Source: Clostridiales bacterium (lineage in GTDB: Bacteria; Bacillota; Clostridia; Saccharofermentanales; Saccharofermentanaceae). From it: 64,000 nucleotides of DNA. Location: NCBI GenBank assembly GCA_017554745.1, contig JAFZHS010000019.1, positions 124,001-188,000 on the forward strand. Direction: 5' to 3'. The notes below the pieces were generated by a model. The model did no database searches. It was not told the origin of the DNA and was given only the letters and a program-made list of their open reading frames with translations. A program made the translations under genes and the position numbers. Of this stretch, positions 31,669 to 39,907 are shown piece after piece (the stretch's first letter is position 1; the number at the start of each line of letters is the position of its first letter).

Positions 31669-32808
31669 ATGAAAATACAAAAACTCACAACCTATCTACT
31701 CCTCGCGTCCATGACGGCCACGCTGCTCGCGGGATGCGGAAAGACAACCACAGATACCACCATCGAGCTCACCATGGCTCCCACTAGCAGTGAGACGACG
31801 GAGACCGCGGAGACTACACCCGAGACGAGCACTTTTACGACTTACACGCTTGAGGAGTACAAGAGCGCGGGCGTCAACGAGCTTAATTCCGTGCCGATCC
31901 TTATGTACCACAGGATCTACGGCAAGACCAACGCCGAGACCGAATACACGGGCGGCAACGTCGACAAGGACGGTTACAACAGGACGTCGGAGGCTTTCGA
32001 GGCGGACCTTAGAAGCTTCTACGCGCAGGGCTACCGCATGATGAGGCTCAACGATTATGTTGACGGCTATATTGATGTGCCGTTCGGCTATAGTCCTCTG
32101 ATCCTCACGTTCGATGATGGCATCAGGGACGTCGTGCTCCAGGGCTGGAACGGTGACGGCTCGCCGATCTTTGATCCCACATGCGCAATCGGTATTTTGG
32201 AGAAGATCAAGGCCGAATACCCTGATTACAATGTCACGGCGACGTTCTTCGTGAACGCGACGCTTTTCGGGAACAGCACCGAAGACGATCACAAGGTAAT
32301 GAAGTGGATGGTCGACAACGGCTACGACATCGGCAACCACACTTACGACCACGTCAAGCTCGGCGACTGCTCCGCAGAACAGATCGAGAAGCAGGTGGGC
32401 GCGATGTATAAGGTGCTCGACAGCATTATTCCGGACCAGTACGTAAGGATCATCGCCCTGCCGTACGGTTCGCCCGAATCGATGGGCTCTGACAATCCGC
32501 AGTACGACAAGATATTGTCGGGCACGTACGACGGCTTCACCTACACGACGAAGGCGGCGCTCCTGTGCGCGTGGACGAGATCTTATTCGCCGTTTGTAAG
32601 GGACTACAACAACAACGCGATCAGAAGGATCCGCGCTTACGACAACAACGGAAAAGACTGGGACATCCAGATGAATTTCGAGCAGCTTAACGAGGGCAAG
32701 AGATACATCTCGGACGGCGATCCCAACACGATAGTTTTCCCTGAGGCCGACAACGCGAGCGGCACGTGGCTCAAGAACACTTTCGGCCACCAGGTCATCA
32801 CATACTGA
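31669..32808 (+). CDS. Polysaccharide deacetylase lipoprotein
   Basis: 379 residues; the signal peptide ends in lipobox LAGC, followed by a Thr/Glu linker. The NodB-type catalytic core is seen as 'VPILMYHRIYG', motif 1 'PLILTFDDGI' (catalytic and metal Asp), motif 2 'IGNHTYDHVKL' (the HxxxH metal site in the form HTYDH) and 'YVRIIALPYGSP' (motif 3-like). The family removes N- or O-acetyl groups from peptidoglycan or other glycans outside the cell; the lipid anchor fits. A ~50-residue insertion lies between motifs 1 and 2. The gene is followed at 1 base by an RNA methylase gene, perhaps cotranscribed. Confidence 0.9.
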   Translation: MKIQKLTTYLLLASMTATLLAGCGKTTTDTTIELTMAPTSSETTETAETTPETSTFTTYTLEEYKSAGVNELNSVPILMYHRIYGKTNAETEYTGGNVDKDGYNRTSEAFEADLRSFYAQGYRMMRLNDYVDGYIDVPFGYSPLILTFDDGIRDVVLQGWNGDGSPIFDPTCAIGILEKIKAEYPDYNVTATFFVNATLFGNSTEDDHKVMKWMVDNGYDIGNHTYDHVKLGDCSAEQIEKQVGAMYKVLDSIIPDQYVRIIALPYGSPESMGSDNPQYDKILSGTYDGFTYTTKAALLCAWTRSYSPFVRDYNNNAIRRIRAYDNNGKDWDIQMNFEQLNEGKRYISDGDPNTIVFPEADNASGTWLKNTFGHQVITY

Positions 32809-32809
32809 T

Positions 32810-33640
32810 ATGAAGCTTACCGAAGTAAATGACATCAACGCGCCGGAGATGGATATTTTCGCGAGGGCCACCGAACCGCAGTTAAGGCTCGACGGCAAGT
32901 TCCTTGCAGAGACCGCCAGCGTTATCCTGCGCGCGCTCGAAAACGGCTACGAACCCGTATCGGTGCTTGTCGAGACGGGGCGTCTGGAAGCCGAGGCACG
33001 GCCTGTCTTTGAGGCGGTAGAAAAGTTTTTAGGCAAAGATTTTCTTGACGCCCTCCCGGTATATGTCGCAGAGCAGGAAGTCGTGATAAACATGACCGGC
33101 CATCACCTGGCGCGCGGTCTCTGGATGGTGATGAAGCGAAAGCCTGAGATCTCAGTGGAAGAATTCTGCAGGGGCAAAAAGCGCATCGCCGTTTTATTTG
33201 ACGTCGTAAACCCGATGAATGTCGGGGCGATAATAAGGTCTGCCGCCGCACTCGGAATGGACGGCGTACTGCTTACGCACCCGTCGGTCGATCCGCTCAC
33301 AAGGCGCACCGCCAGAGTCAGCATGGGCACCGTTTTCCAGATCCCGTGGGCGAGGGCAGGCAGGGAAGAGTCAGAAGGCACGGCGCTGATAAAGACGCTT
33401 CAGGCATACGGCTTTAAGACCGTCGCGATGGCGCTTACTTCAGACTCGACGAGCGTCGACAATGACGAGATCCGCGCAAATGACAAGCTCGCGGTAGTGC
33501 TCGGCACGGAAGGCACGGGGCTGCCCAAAGACGTCATCGCTTCATGCGATTACCGCGTCATGATACCCATGTATCACGGGGTCGATTCGCTGAACGTCGC
33601 GGCCGCCAGCGCCATCAGTTTTTGGGAATTGATGAAATAA
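32810..33640 (+). CDS. SpoU/TrmH-family RNA 2'-O-methyltransferase
   Basis: 276 residues. The C-terminal ~160 residues form a SPOUT knot domain: 'IAVLFDVVNPMNVGAIIRSA' (motif 1), 'LAVVLGTEGTGLP' (motif 2) and 'RVMIPMYHGVDSLNVAAA' (motif 3, SAM site and dimer). The N-terminal ~110 residues resemble the SpoU substrate-binding domain. It would methylate tRNA or rRNA ribose using SAM. The start ATG is one base after the stop of the deacetylase gene, with no clear ribosome binding site, so translation may be coupled. Confidence 0.92.
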   Translation: MKLTEVNDINAPEMDIFARATEPQLRLDGKFLAETASVILRALENGYEPVSVLVETGRLEAEARPVFEAVEKFLGKDFLDALPVYVAEQEVVINMTGHHLARGLWMVMKRKPEISVEEFCRGKKRIAVLFDVVNPMNVGAIIRSAAALGMDGVLLTHPSVDPLTRRTARVSMGTVFQIPWARAGREESEGTALIKTLQAYGFKTVAMALTSDSTSVDNDEIRANDKLAVVLGTEGTGLPKDVIASCDYRVMIPMYHGVDSLNVAAASAISFWELMK

Positions 33641-33781
33641 TTTTTGCACATGGTCAGGCCGGTTATAAGCGGAAGACAAATTGACAAACGCCCTGATTGA
33701 AAATAAAATCTTTTATATCAATTCGCAAAGTGATTTTGGGGATTTATCAACATTTTCCGAAAGACAGAAAGGGGTTACAAA

Positions 33782-34693
33782 ATGAGCACGATTGAGAAGA
33801 CATTCAATGATGGTGAGATCATCATAAAAGAAGGAGACAATGGTAATACTTTCTATCAGCTTTTGGAAGGTAAAGTCGGTGTTTACAAGAACTACGGCAA
33901 GGACGACCAGGTCCAGGTAGCCATCCTCGAGCAGGGCCAGTATTTCGGCGAGATGGCCGTCATCGAGAACTATCCCCGCAGCTCCACAGTAGTCGCAGAG
34001 GGCGCAGCAAAGGTCATCGAGATCGCAGCTGAAGCACTCAACGAATACATCGCCCAGAATCCCGGCAAGATCCTCGACATCATGACTCTCCTCGCAACCA
34101 GAATCAAGACCATGACCGATGACTGCAACGAAGCCAAGAAGGTCTTGGACGACCTCCGCAAGGCTAACTCCAGCAAGAACTATGACAGCTTCTTCGCTAA
34201 CATGATGCAGCAGTCCATCTTCCTCACATCAAAGAACTTCCGTCTCGAGCGCCCGAGCGCAGAGTCCCTCCGCGAAGCAGCAGAGGCAGTCTCCGGCCAG
34301 AAGCCCGACGACGCAGTCACATACAACTACGGCACGATCATTTTCAAGGAAGGCGAAGTCGGCAAGTGCATGTACATCGTCCACAACGGTAAGGTCGGCG
34401 TCTACAAGAACTACGGCGCAGTCGACGAAGTCAAGCTCTCTGAAGTCGTTCCTGTCGCTTGCTTCGGCGAGCTCGGCATGCTCACAGGCGACGCCCGCAA
34501 CGCCACTGCAGTTGCAGAAGTCGGCGACACCGAAGTCGAGATCATCCGCCCCGAAGACCTCGAAAAGGTTTTCCAGAACACCCCCAAGAAGATCGAGCTC
34601 ATCCTCAAGAACCTCTCTTTCCGCTTGAGAAACATCACATACGATTATTTCAAGGCCTGCAAGGAGATCTACGAGACAAGAGGCAACGACTGA
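33782..34693 (+). CDS. Tandem cyclic nucleotide-binding domain protein
   Basis: 303 residues with AAAGGGG before the ATG. Two cNMP-binding (CRP-like) beta-barrels: residues ~5-115 with phosphate cassette 'FGEMAVIENYPRSSTVVAEG', and ~175-290 with 'CFGELGMLTGDARNATAVAE', where the Arg of the cassette is retained but the Pro is lost. No helix-turn-helix, kinase or channel follows, so this is a stand-alone sensor or partner protein. In the linker 'MMQQSIFLTSKNFRL' might be a helical bridge. Cytoplasmic. Role unknown; it may bind c-di-AMP or cAMP or have lost ligand binding. Confidence 0.88.
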   Translation: MSTIEKTFNDGEIIIKEGDNGNTFYQLLEGKVGVYKNYGKDDQVQVAILEQGQYFGEMAVIENYPRSSTVVAEGAAKVIEIAAEALNEYIAQNPGKILDIMTLLATRIKTMTDDCNEAKKVLDDLRKANSSKNYDSFFANMMQQSIFLTSKNFRLERPSAESLREAAEAVSGQKPDDAVTYNYGTIIFKEGEVGKCMYIVHNGKVGVYKNYGAVDEVKLSEVVPVACFGELGMLTGDARNATAVAEVGDTEVEIIRPEDLEKVFQNTPKKIELILKNLSFRLRNITYDYFKACKEIYETRGND

Positions 34694-34725
34694 TCTTTGT
34701 TGATCGCGTTTATTATGGTTTTACG

Positions 34726-34753
34726 GGGGCTGCCTGATGGCGGCCCCTTTTTT
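34726..34753 (+). terminator. Terminator after the cNMP-binding gene
   Basis: GGGGCTGCC / GGCGGCCCC with a TGAT loop and six T. Confidence 0.87.
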
Positions 34754-34843
34754 GTGTGGGAGTGTGGTTTCCTTTTTTGCGCGGCGGTTTTCCTGTTTTT
34801 TGAGTGGGCAGTTTTCCTGTTTTTTTGCGCGGCTGCGCGAGTG

Positions 34844-35320
34844 ACGGGTAAAAATGCTTGAAGGGGTTGATTTACCCGTCTGTTTTTTCGCGAATGCGAG
34901 TGTGTGACGGGTAAAATCTCGAAAAAGGGTTGATTTACCCGTCGTTATTCTTGCGCGACTGCGCGCATGACGTACTAAATCATGAAAAATGGCTGTTTAG
35001 TACGTCGGATTTCCTGCCAGGTAGTATGCATGACGGATAAAAACGCGAAAAAGGTCGATTTTATCCGTATTTTTCCTCGTGAAGACGTCTGTGAGACGGG
35101 TAAAATCGCGAAAAACGCCTGTTTTACCCGTATTTTCCCTTTCGAAGGCGCCAAAACGACGTACTAAATCGCGAAAATCCCCTGTTTAGTACGTCATCTC
35201 CTCCGCAGGGCCAAAAACACTACGGATAAAAACACGAAAAAGGCGAGTTTTATCCGTCATCGCCACCGCGGGGCCATAAACACTACGGATAAAAGCGCGA
35301 AAAAAGCGACTTTTATCCGT
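34844..35320 (+). repeat. 63-bp-period hairpin array 1, eight units
   Basis: Units start at 34844, 34907, 34970, 35033, 35096, 35159, 35222 and 35285: exactly 63 bases apart. Each is a 36-base hairpin and a 27-base linker. Stems are ACGGGTAAA/TTTACCCGT (units 1, 2, 5), ACGTACTAAA/TTTAGTACGT (3, 6) and ACGGATAAA/TTTATCCGT (4, 7, 8), so both arms change together. Loops share (C)GCGAAAA and often CCTG. Linkers are TTTCCT-rich and partly alike. The remaining intergenic sequence (34754-34843) has degenerate TTTTCCTGTTTTT pieces, and 35321-35638 holds only GGGC-rich direct repeats (about 35480-35590) before the next gene. Confidence 0.93.
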
Positions 35321-35638
35321 CGTCCTCTCTTTTTCAAACCAAATGCCCCCAAATGCCCCGCCATGCAGGCCAACTGACGGCACAAACGCCACCAAAGGCA
35401 ACTTATCAAGCGCTTTTACGACATTATCATCAGCTTTTGTGTAAGCATTTTCGCGCACAAAGGGATATTTTTAGGGTATAGCACGCGGGCGTTAAAACCA
35501 CGCGGGCACGGCTATAGCACCCGGGCGTAAATGCGGGCACGGCTATAGCACCCGGGCGCTAAAACCACGTGGGCACGGAGCCCGCGGCGAACAAACAGCA
35601 TTACAACGCAGCGATGCGCGGAAATAAAGGAGATTATT

Positions 35639-36340
35639 ATGAAGAAGATTACGGCGGCCGTTATGGCAGGCGCAATGGTTCTGGGTTTGACGGCGTGTGG
35701 AGCGAAGGAAACGGATCCGATGGATACGTTCGCTGAGAATACAATTGCCGAGACGACCACAGAGGCTACGACTACGACTACGGAAGCGACAACGGAGGAG
35801 AGCGTGGCGCCGACGTATACGCCGGAGCAGCATGCGCAGTTGCATGGCTGGGACAAGGATCATAATGAAGCCGATTTTGTGAGCGATTTTGATTTCGGAA
35901 GCAATGCGTCATATGAGTTTTTCAATTTTGACGGTGTTGATTGGCCGATGTATCCGAATTATCCTGCCGGTGAGGATATAGTGATTACTTTCAAGAGCGA
36001 CAAGGATTTGAAGTGGGGACAGATCTTAAAATTCGGTTCGGGTGTTGACCTTTCGATTGATATTTATAGGGAAGACGCGGATATTACATACATCGCCTGC
36101 GACCACGCAAGCCACGAGGCGACCACTGATGAGTGGACATATACGACCAACATCAACGAATTTGTCACTTGCAGTGACGGCGTTTACACGATTACGATTC
36201 CGGCTGAGTACGTCACGCCGGAGTACGACTTTTATATAAAGCTCGCTACGGTGCAGACGACCGGCTGGTACAGCAGTCAAGAAGATGTTGATTTCGGCGA
36301 AGGCATCGAGTTCTATGTGCGTTGCTTTCCCGCTCAGTAA
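35639..36340 (+). CDS. Lipoprotein, 233 residues
   Basis: AAAGGAGA lies before the ATG. The signal peptide has lipobox LTAC, followed by a Thr/Glu-rich linker (residues ~25-60). The mature domain is acidic and aromatic ('FVSDFDFGSNASYEFFNFDG', 'DITYIACDHASHEATTDEWT'), predicted beta-rich and unrecognised. Anchored on the outer membrane face. Its own terminator follows at 36374. It resembles other single lipoproteins in this window in plan only. Function unknown. Confidence 0.83.
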   Translation: MKKITAAVMAGAMVLGLTACGAKETDPMDTFAENTIAETTTEATTTTTEATTEESVAPTYTPEQHAQLHGWDKDHNEADFVSDFDFGSNASYEFFNFDGVDWPMYPNYPAGEDIVITFKSDKDLKWGQILKFGSGVDLSIDIYREDADITYIACDHASHEATTDEWTYTTNINEFVTCSDGVYTITIPAEYVTPEYDFYIKLATVQTTGWYSSQEDVDFGEGIEFYVRCFPAQ

Positions 36341-36373
36341 CGAAAATAAGACCTGATAAAAGCATTCTTATTC

Positions 36374-36403
36374 CGCCCCTCGCCAAGTGCGCGGGGCGTT
36401 TTT
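36374..36403 (+). terminator. Terminator between convergent genes
   Basis: CGCCCC / GGGGCG with a 13-base loop and TTTTT reaching the stop codon of the histidine kinase gene. Confidence 0.75.
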
Positions 36404-37829
36404 AACCCTGCTTCTCCCCGTTCCTCGGCAGCATGATGACCAGCGTGAACGAACCCTCGTCAGACTCGGCCTTGAGCATGCCGTTGCAGTCTTCGACGGT
36501 GCGGCGGACGTTCATGAGGCCGAAGCCGTGGTGGTCTTTGTCTTTCTTGGATGTGTAGCCGGAGGAGCTCAGGAGCTTGCCGATGTCGACCTTCTTGGAA
36601 GCGGAGTTTGTGATCTTCAGGACGAAGAATTTGTCGGTTCGCTTGATGTCGAAGGACACGAAGGGGTCTTCGCAGGCGGAGGCGGCTTCGATGGCGTTGT
36701 CCAGGGCGTTTGCGAAGATGCTGCACTTGTCCATGGGCTTGATGTTGAGACCGCCGTCGACGACGCCGTCTAAAGTAAAGCGGACGCCAAGTTCGTTCAT
36801 GCGGTCGGCTTTCATGGAGATGATGATGTCGAGGATCTCGTCGCCGCTGACGTATTGGGGGGAGAGTGCGCTGACTTTGCCGAGCATGTCTTGGATGTGC
36901 TCGCGGGCTTCATCCACGTGGCCTTCTTCGAGCATCATGGAGGTCATGGCGAGGTGGTTTTTGACGTCGTGGCGGAAAGCACGGGTCTCGGTCTGCTTGC
37001 GCTTGTACTGCTCGATGTAGTCGAGCTCGGCGGCGAGGTAGGCTTCCTGGGACTTGTTCTTTTCGCGCATTGAGCGCTCGGCGGACGCGATGACGACGAT
37101 GACAGGCGCGGCGAGGCCAAGGATGACAAGGCCGATGCCGAACATGAAGCTCATGATGCCGTATCTTTCAGCGAGGGTGAAATCCTCACCGCTCATTGCG
37201 GCGGGAATGTACGGGAAGATGATGAATATAACTATCCATATGATGAACAGGATCCTCGAGGGGATCCCGATGACGTAATATTTCTTTTGTCTGTAGAAGC
37301 CGAAATATCCTACGACGAAGAGCGCCAGGGTGAAGAGGAAGCTCAAGCCGGAGATCGCCGTCCAGAGGTCGCTCGTCGCGAATTGTTCGACATAGATCTC
37401 GATGAAAATATCGTCGGTGCCGCCCGCGAAATAAACTACCGCCAGCTGCGAGAACGTGCTGATATACGCGGTGAGAAGGTACAGGCAGACGGTCGATTCG
37501 ATCGCCCTTAATACGCGCTTTTCCTTGAACGCGAAAAGATAAAAGAAAAACGCGTAAGTGAATACCGTAATGTTTATCAGCTGTTCAATGACAACGAGCA
37601 TGTCGGCGATTACTTCGCCTTTGACAAAGACAGCAATAATGATGTTCGCCAATATGGTCAGGACGAGGACGCCCAGTGAAGACAGGACGAGCTTTTTGGT
37701 CAGCACCACATAGCGCCCCAGAAAACATGCCGCGACGATGACGACTATTAGCATGGAAAGGATGAACTGGAAGTTCGAGAGGATCGACGTTAAGAGGCTG
37801 TTAATGAACATTATGGAATCTTCAGTCAT
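36402..37829 (-). CDS. GHKL sensor histidine kinase (AgrC/ComD-like)
   Basis: 475 residues. About 7-8 membrane helices fill residues 1-255. The cytoplasmic part has the phospho-acceptor 'FRHDVKNHLAMTSMMLEEGH', the N-box 'IFANALDNAIEAASACEDP' and the G-box 'DHHGFGLMNVRRTVE', which is the GHKL (HATPase_c_5) type seen in peptide quorum or bacteriocin signalling. It lies one base after a LytTR response regulator, its natural partner. No peptide pheromone gene is adjacent, so the signal is unknown. Confidence 0.93.
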   Translation of the reverse strand: MTEDSIMFINSLLTSILSNFQFILSMLIVVIVAACFLGRYVVLTKKLVLSSLGVLVLTILANIIIAVFVKGEVIADMLVVIEQLINITVFTYAFFFYLFAFKEKRVLRAIESTVCLYLLTAYISTFSQLAVVYFAGGTDDIFIEIYVEQFATSDLWTAISGLSFLFTLALFVVGYFGFYRQKKYYVIGIPSRILFIIWIVIFIIFPYIPAAMSGEDFTLAERYGIMSFMFGIGLVILGLAAPVIVVIASAERSMREKNKSQEAYLAAELDYIEQYKRKQTETRAFRHDVKNHLAMTSMMLEEGHVDEAREHIQDMLGKVSALSPQYVSGDEILDIIISMKADRMNELGVRFTLDGVVDGGLNIKPMDKCSIFANALDNAIEAASACEDPFVSFDIKRTDKFFVLKITNSASKKVDIGKLLSSSGYTSKKDKDHHGFGLMNVRRTVEDCNGMLKAESDEGSFTLVIMLPRNGEKQG

Positions 37830-37830
37830 A

Positions 37831-38532
37831 TCAGAAAGCCGATCCTTCCACGTATGCGTACAGCGCTTCTTTGAGAGGCTTGACGTTGCTCCTGCTGACG
37901 GGGAGCGTGATGTCGCCGTCCATTATGGCGTCATTCTTGGAGAGCTTCTTGACCTTGGAAAGCGAGATCAGGTAGCCTCTGTGGATCCTGAAAAAGCCGT
38001 CGTTCTTGAGCTCTTCTTCGAAGTCGCCGATGTTGTATCTGATGATGTGCTCGCCCTTGGAGGTCACGATCCTGACGTTCTGGTTCATGGATTCCATGTA
38101 GATGACGTCGCTTACGTCGATCACGGTCTCTTCGCCCTCTTCCTTGACGATTATCTGATGCGCGCTGCCCTGCTTTTCCTGGACGTGCCTGATGACGTCC
38201 TTGAGCTTGTCGATGTCGACGGGCTTGGTGAGGTACCTTAAGGCATTGACCTCGTAGCCTTCGAGCGCGTACTCGATGTGCGATGTGAGGAACACGATGA
38301 AGGCGTTCTCAGACTTTGCGCGGATCTTCTTGGCGAGCGTAATGCCGTCGACTGCGGGCATCTCGATATCGAGGAAGACCAGGTCGTAAGGGCACTTGCC
38401 GAAGGCGTCGCTTAAGATATTGCCGTCCGAAAACGTGTCGATATCGTAATCGACATTTATGAGGAGCTTATCGAGGATGGTCTTAAGCTGCACTCTGTAG
38501 ATCTCTTCGTCGTCGCAGATGGCAATACGCAC
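37831..38532 (-). CDS. LytTR response regulator
   Basis: 233 residues. Receiver domain residues 1-120: acidic pocket 'ICDDEEIY', phospho-acceptor Asp in 'DLVFLDIEMPAVDGITLAKK', Thr in 'FIVFLTSHIEYALEGYEVNA', Lys in 'RYLTKPVD'. LytTR DNA-binding domain ~135-233 ('EETVIDVSDVIYMESMNQNV', 'FFRIHRGYLISLSKVKKL'). This is AgrA/BlpR type. The operon order regulator-kinase on the minus strand, 1-base gap. The targets are unknown; the CPBP gene diverging at 38772 is a candidate. Confidence 0.94.
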   Translation of the reverse strand: MRIAICDDEEIYRVQLKTILDKLLINVDYDIDTFSDGNILSDAFGKCPYDLVFLDIEMPAVDGITLAKKIRAKSENAFIVFLTSHIEYALEGYEVNALRYLTKPVDIDKLKDVIRHVQEKQGSAHQIIVKEEGEETVIDVSDVIYMESMNQNVRIVTSKGEHIIRYNIGDFEEELKNDGFFRIHRGYLISLSKVKKLSKNDAIMDGDITLPVSRSNVKPLKEALYAYVEGSAF

Positions 38533-38721
38533 TTTGAGGGCTCTCCTTAATTAAATAATACGGACTCTATAATAAACGATTTTCGCCAATGAGCAAACCT
38601 TGTGCGCCGCGGGGCAAACCCATATGCGTGCCCCAAGCAAACGACAGATGCCCCCAAAGTAGACCATTCACGACACGTAAAATACCATTCGCGCCAACTT
38701 TCAGGGCGGGCCCGGTCCCGA

Positions 38722-38730
38722 TGCTACAAT
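38722..38730 (+). promoter_or_regulatory. Extended -10 promoter of the 38772 CPBP gene
   Basis: TGCTACAAT, 41 bases before the ATG; no clear -35. Confidence 0.5.
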
Positions 38731-38771
38731 CACGGCATCAACAAAAACAGTCAAAAGGAAGGTGTCAAAAA

Positions 38772-39707
38772 ATGGCAAAGGAATTATCTACTCAGGCAAA
38801 GTGGAGACCCTGGAAGGGTGTCATCTTGTTCGTTATCGCTCTCGTATGGCTCATCGCCGGAAGCCTGACCGCGTTCTTCATCGGTACACTCTCGACTCTC
38901 CTTGTACAGCTCGGCTTCCTCGCTATCGCGATCGCAGCATGCCTTATCAACAAGACCCCGCTCAAGGAAGTCTTCCCCGTAAAGAAGCTCACTGTAAGAG
39001 ACTTTTTCGGAACGCTCCTTATGTGGATGGGCGCTCTCCCTCTGGGACTTTGCAGCGCTTTCGCCGTAGGAAAAATATTCCCGCAGACTTTTGAGAACGT
39101 CGCAAACGGCGTCAACCAGATCGCGACAGGAGTACTCGTTCTCGGATTTATCATGACAGTCATCTGCCCTCCGATCTGTGAAGAGGCGATCATGAGAGGC
39201 GCTGTCTTAAGCCACTTCAGAAGCATCAAGAAGGACTGGATCATCGTGCTCATCGTAGGCGTCATGTTCGGTATCCTTCACACCGACGTCGTCAGATTCC
39301 TCAACACGGCGCTCCTCGGCGGATGCATGGCTTACCTGATGGTAAAGCGCAACAACTTCATCCTCCCGGTGATGTTCCACTTCTTCAATAACTTCACAAC
39401 AATCGGCATCAGCACGCTCTCTTCCATGTTCACTTCACAGGCAGCACAGCAGGCCCAGGAGACGGCGCTCACATCCGAAGCAGTTACGGCAACACTCGAC
39501 GCACTGCCTTCGTTCATGATCCTCTCATGCCTCTGCCCCATGATCCTTACGATCGGCGCACACCTCATCAAGCGTCAGAAGGAGATCTCCGAGGGTATTG
39601 AGCCCAAGGGCATGAAGCTCGGCGCAAAGATCGGCTTGTCCGCCATCCCCTGCGTACTTCTTCTTGCGGGCGGCATCATCCTTACGGCAATGTCCATGAA
39701 CGGCTAA
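38772..39707 (+). CDS. CPBP-family intramembrane metalloprotease
   Basis: 311 residues; the start is the ATG after AAGGAAGG (the frame is open further upstream, but codons there are atypical and cross the promoter). Eight hydrophobic segments contain 'PICEEAIMRGAVLSHF' (EExxxR), 'MFGILHTDVVRF' and 'VMFHFFNNFTTI'. The protein is clearly similar to the CPBP at 21693 (same 'LKEVFPVKKLTVRDFFG' region) but lacks its C-terminal outer domain. Located divergently from the LytTR two-component pair, it is a plausible target of that system. Function as peptidase or bacteriocin immunity is family-level inference. Confidence 0.9.
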   Translation: MAKELSTQAKWRPWKGVILFVIALVWLIAGSLTAFFIGTLSTLLVQLGFLAIAIAACLINKTPLKEVFPVKKLTVRDFFGTLLMWMGALPLGLCSAFAVGKIFPQTFENVANGVNQIATGVLVLGFIMTVICPPICEEAIMRGAVLSHFRSIKKDWIIVLIVGVMFGILHTDVVRFLNTALLGGCMAYLMVKRNNFILPVMFHFFNNFTTIGISTLSSMFTSQAAQQAQETALTSEAVTATLDALPSFMILSCLCPMILTIGAHLIKRQKEISEGIEPKGMKLGAKIGLSAIPCVLLLAGGIILTAMSMNG

Positions 39708-39734
39708 GATTAAAAACTCCCATAATGACCCCTC

Positions 39735-39772
39735 GCCGGAAAGCCTTGTACATAAGGTTTTCCGGCTTTTTT
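39735..39772 (+). terminator. Terminator after the CPBP gene
   Basis: GCCGGAAAGCCTT / AAGGTTTTCCGGC stem (one mismatch) around GTACAT, then six T. Confidence 0.88.
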
Positions 39773-39907
39773 ATGCCTCCGGCAACGGGAAGTCCTGCCC
39801 CATTTTAGCCTGATTATTACCACAATCTTGAAGTCGTTTTGATGCTGATACGAAGTTAATTTGAAAAACCTCCGTACTAACCTGTATACAGAAAGAGAGG
39901 TTACATC

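Noticed and set aside
31696..32898. 400-codon leftward ORF over the polysaccharide deacetylase
   Set aside because: Composition-driven antisense frame; the plus-strand gene has a signal peptide and catalytic motifs.
34844..35320. CRISPR array (36-base repeat, 27-base spacer, 63-bp period)
   Set aside because: The pitch mimics CRISPR, but the repeats are full palindromes that differ between units, the linkers are homologous between loci instead of unique, and no cas gene is in the window.
36402..38241. Rightward ORFs over the histidine kinase and response regulator
   Set aside because: Long open frames antisense to well-supported genes, caused by GC-biased third positions; no signals or domains.
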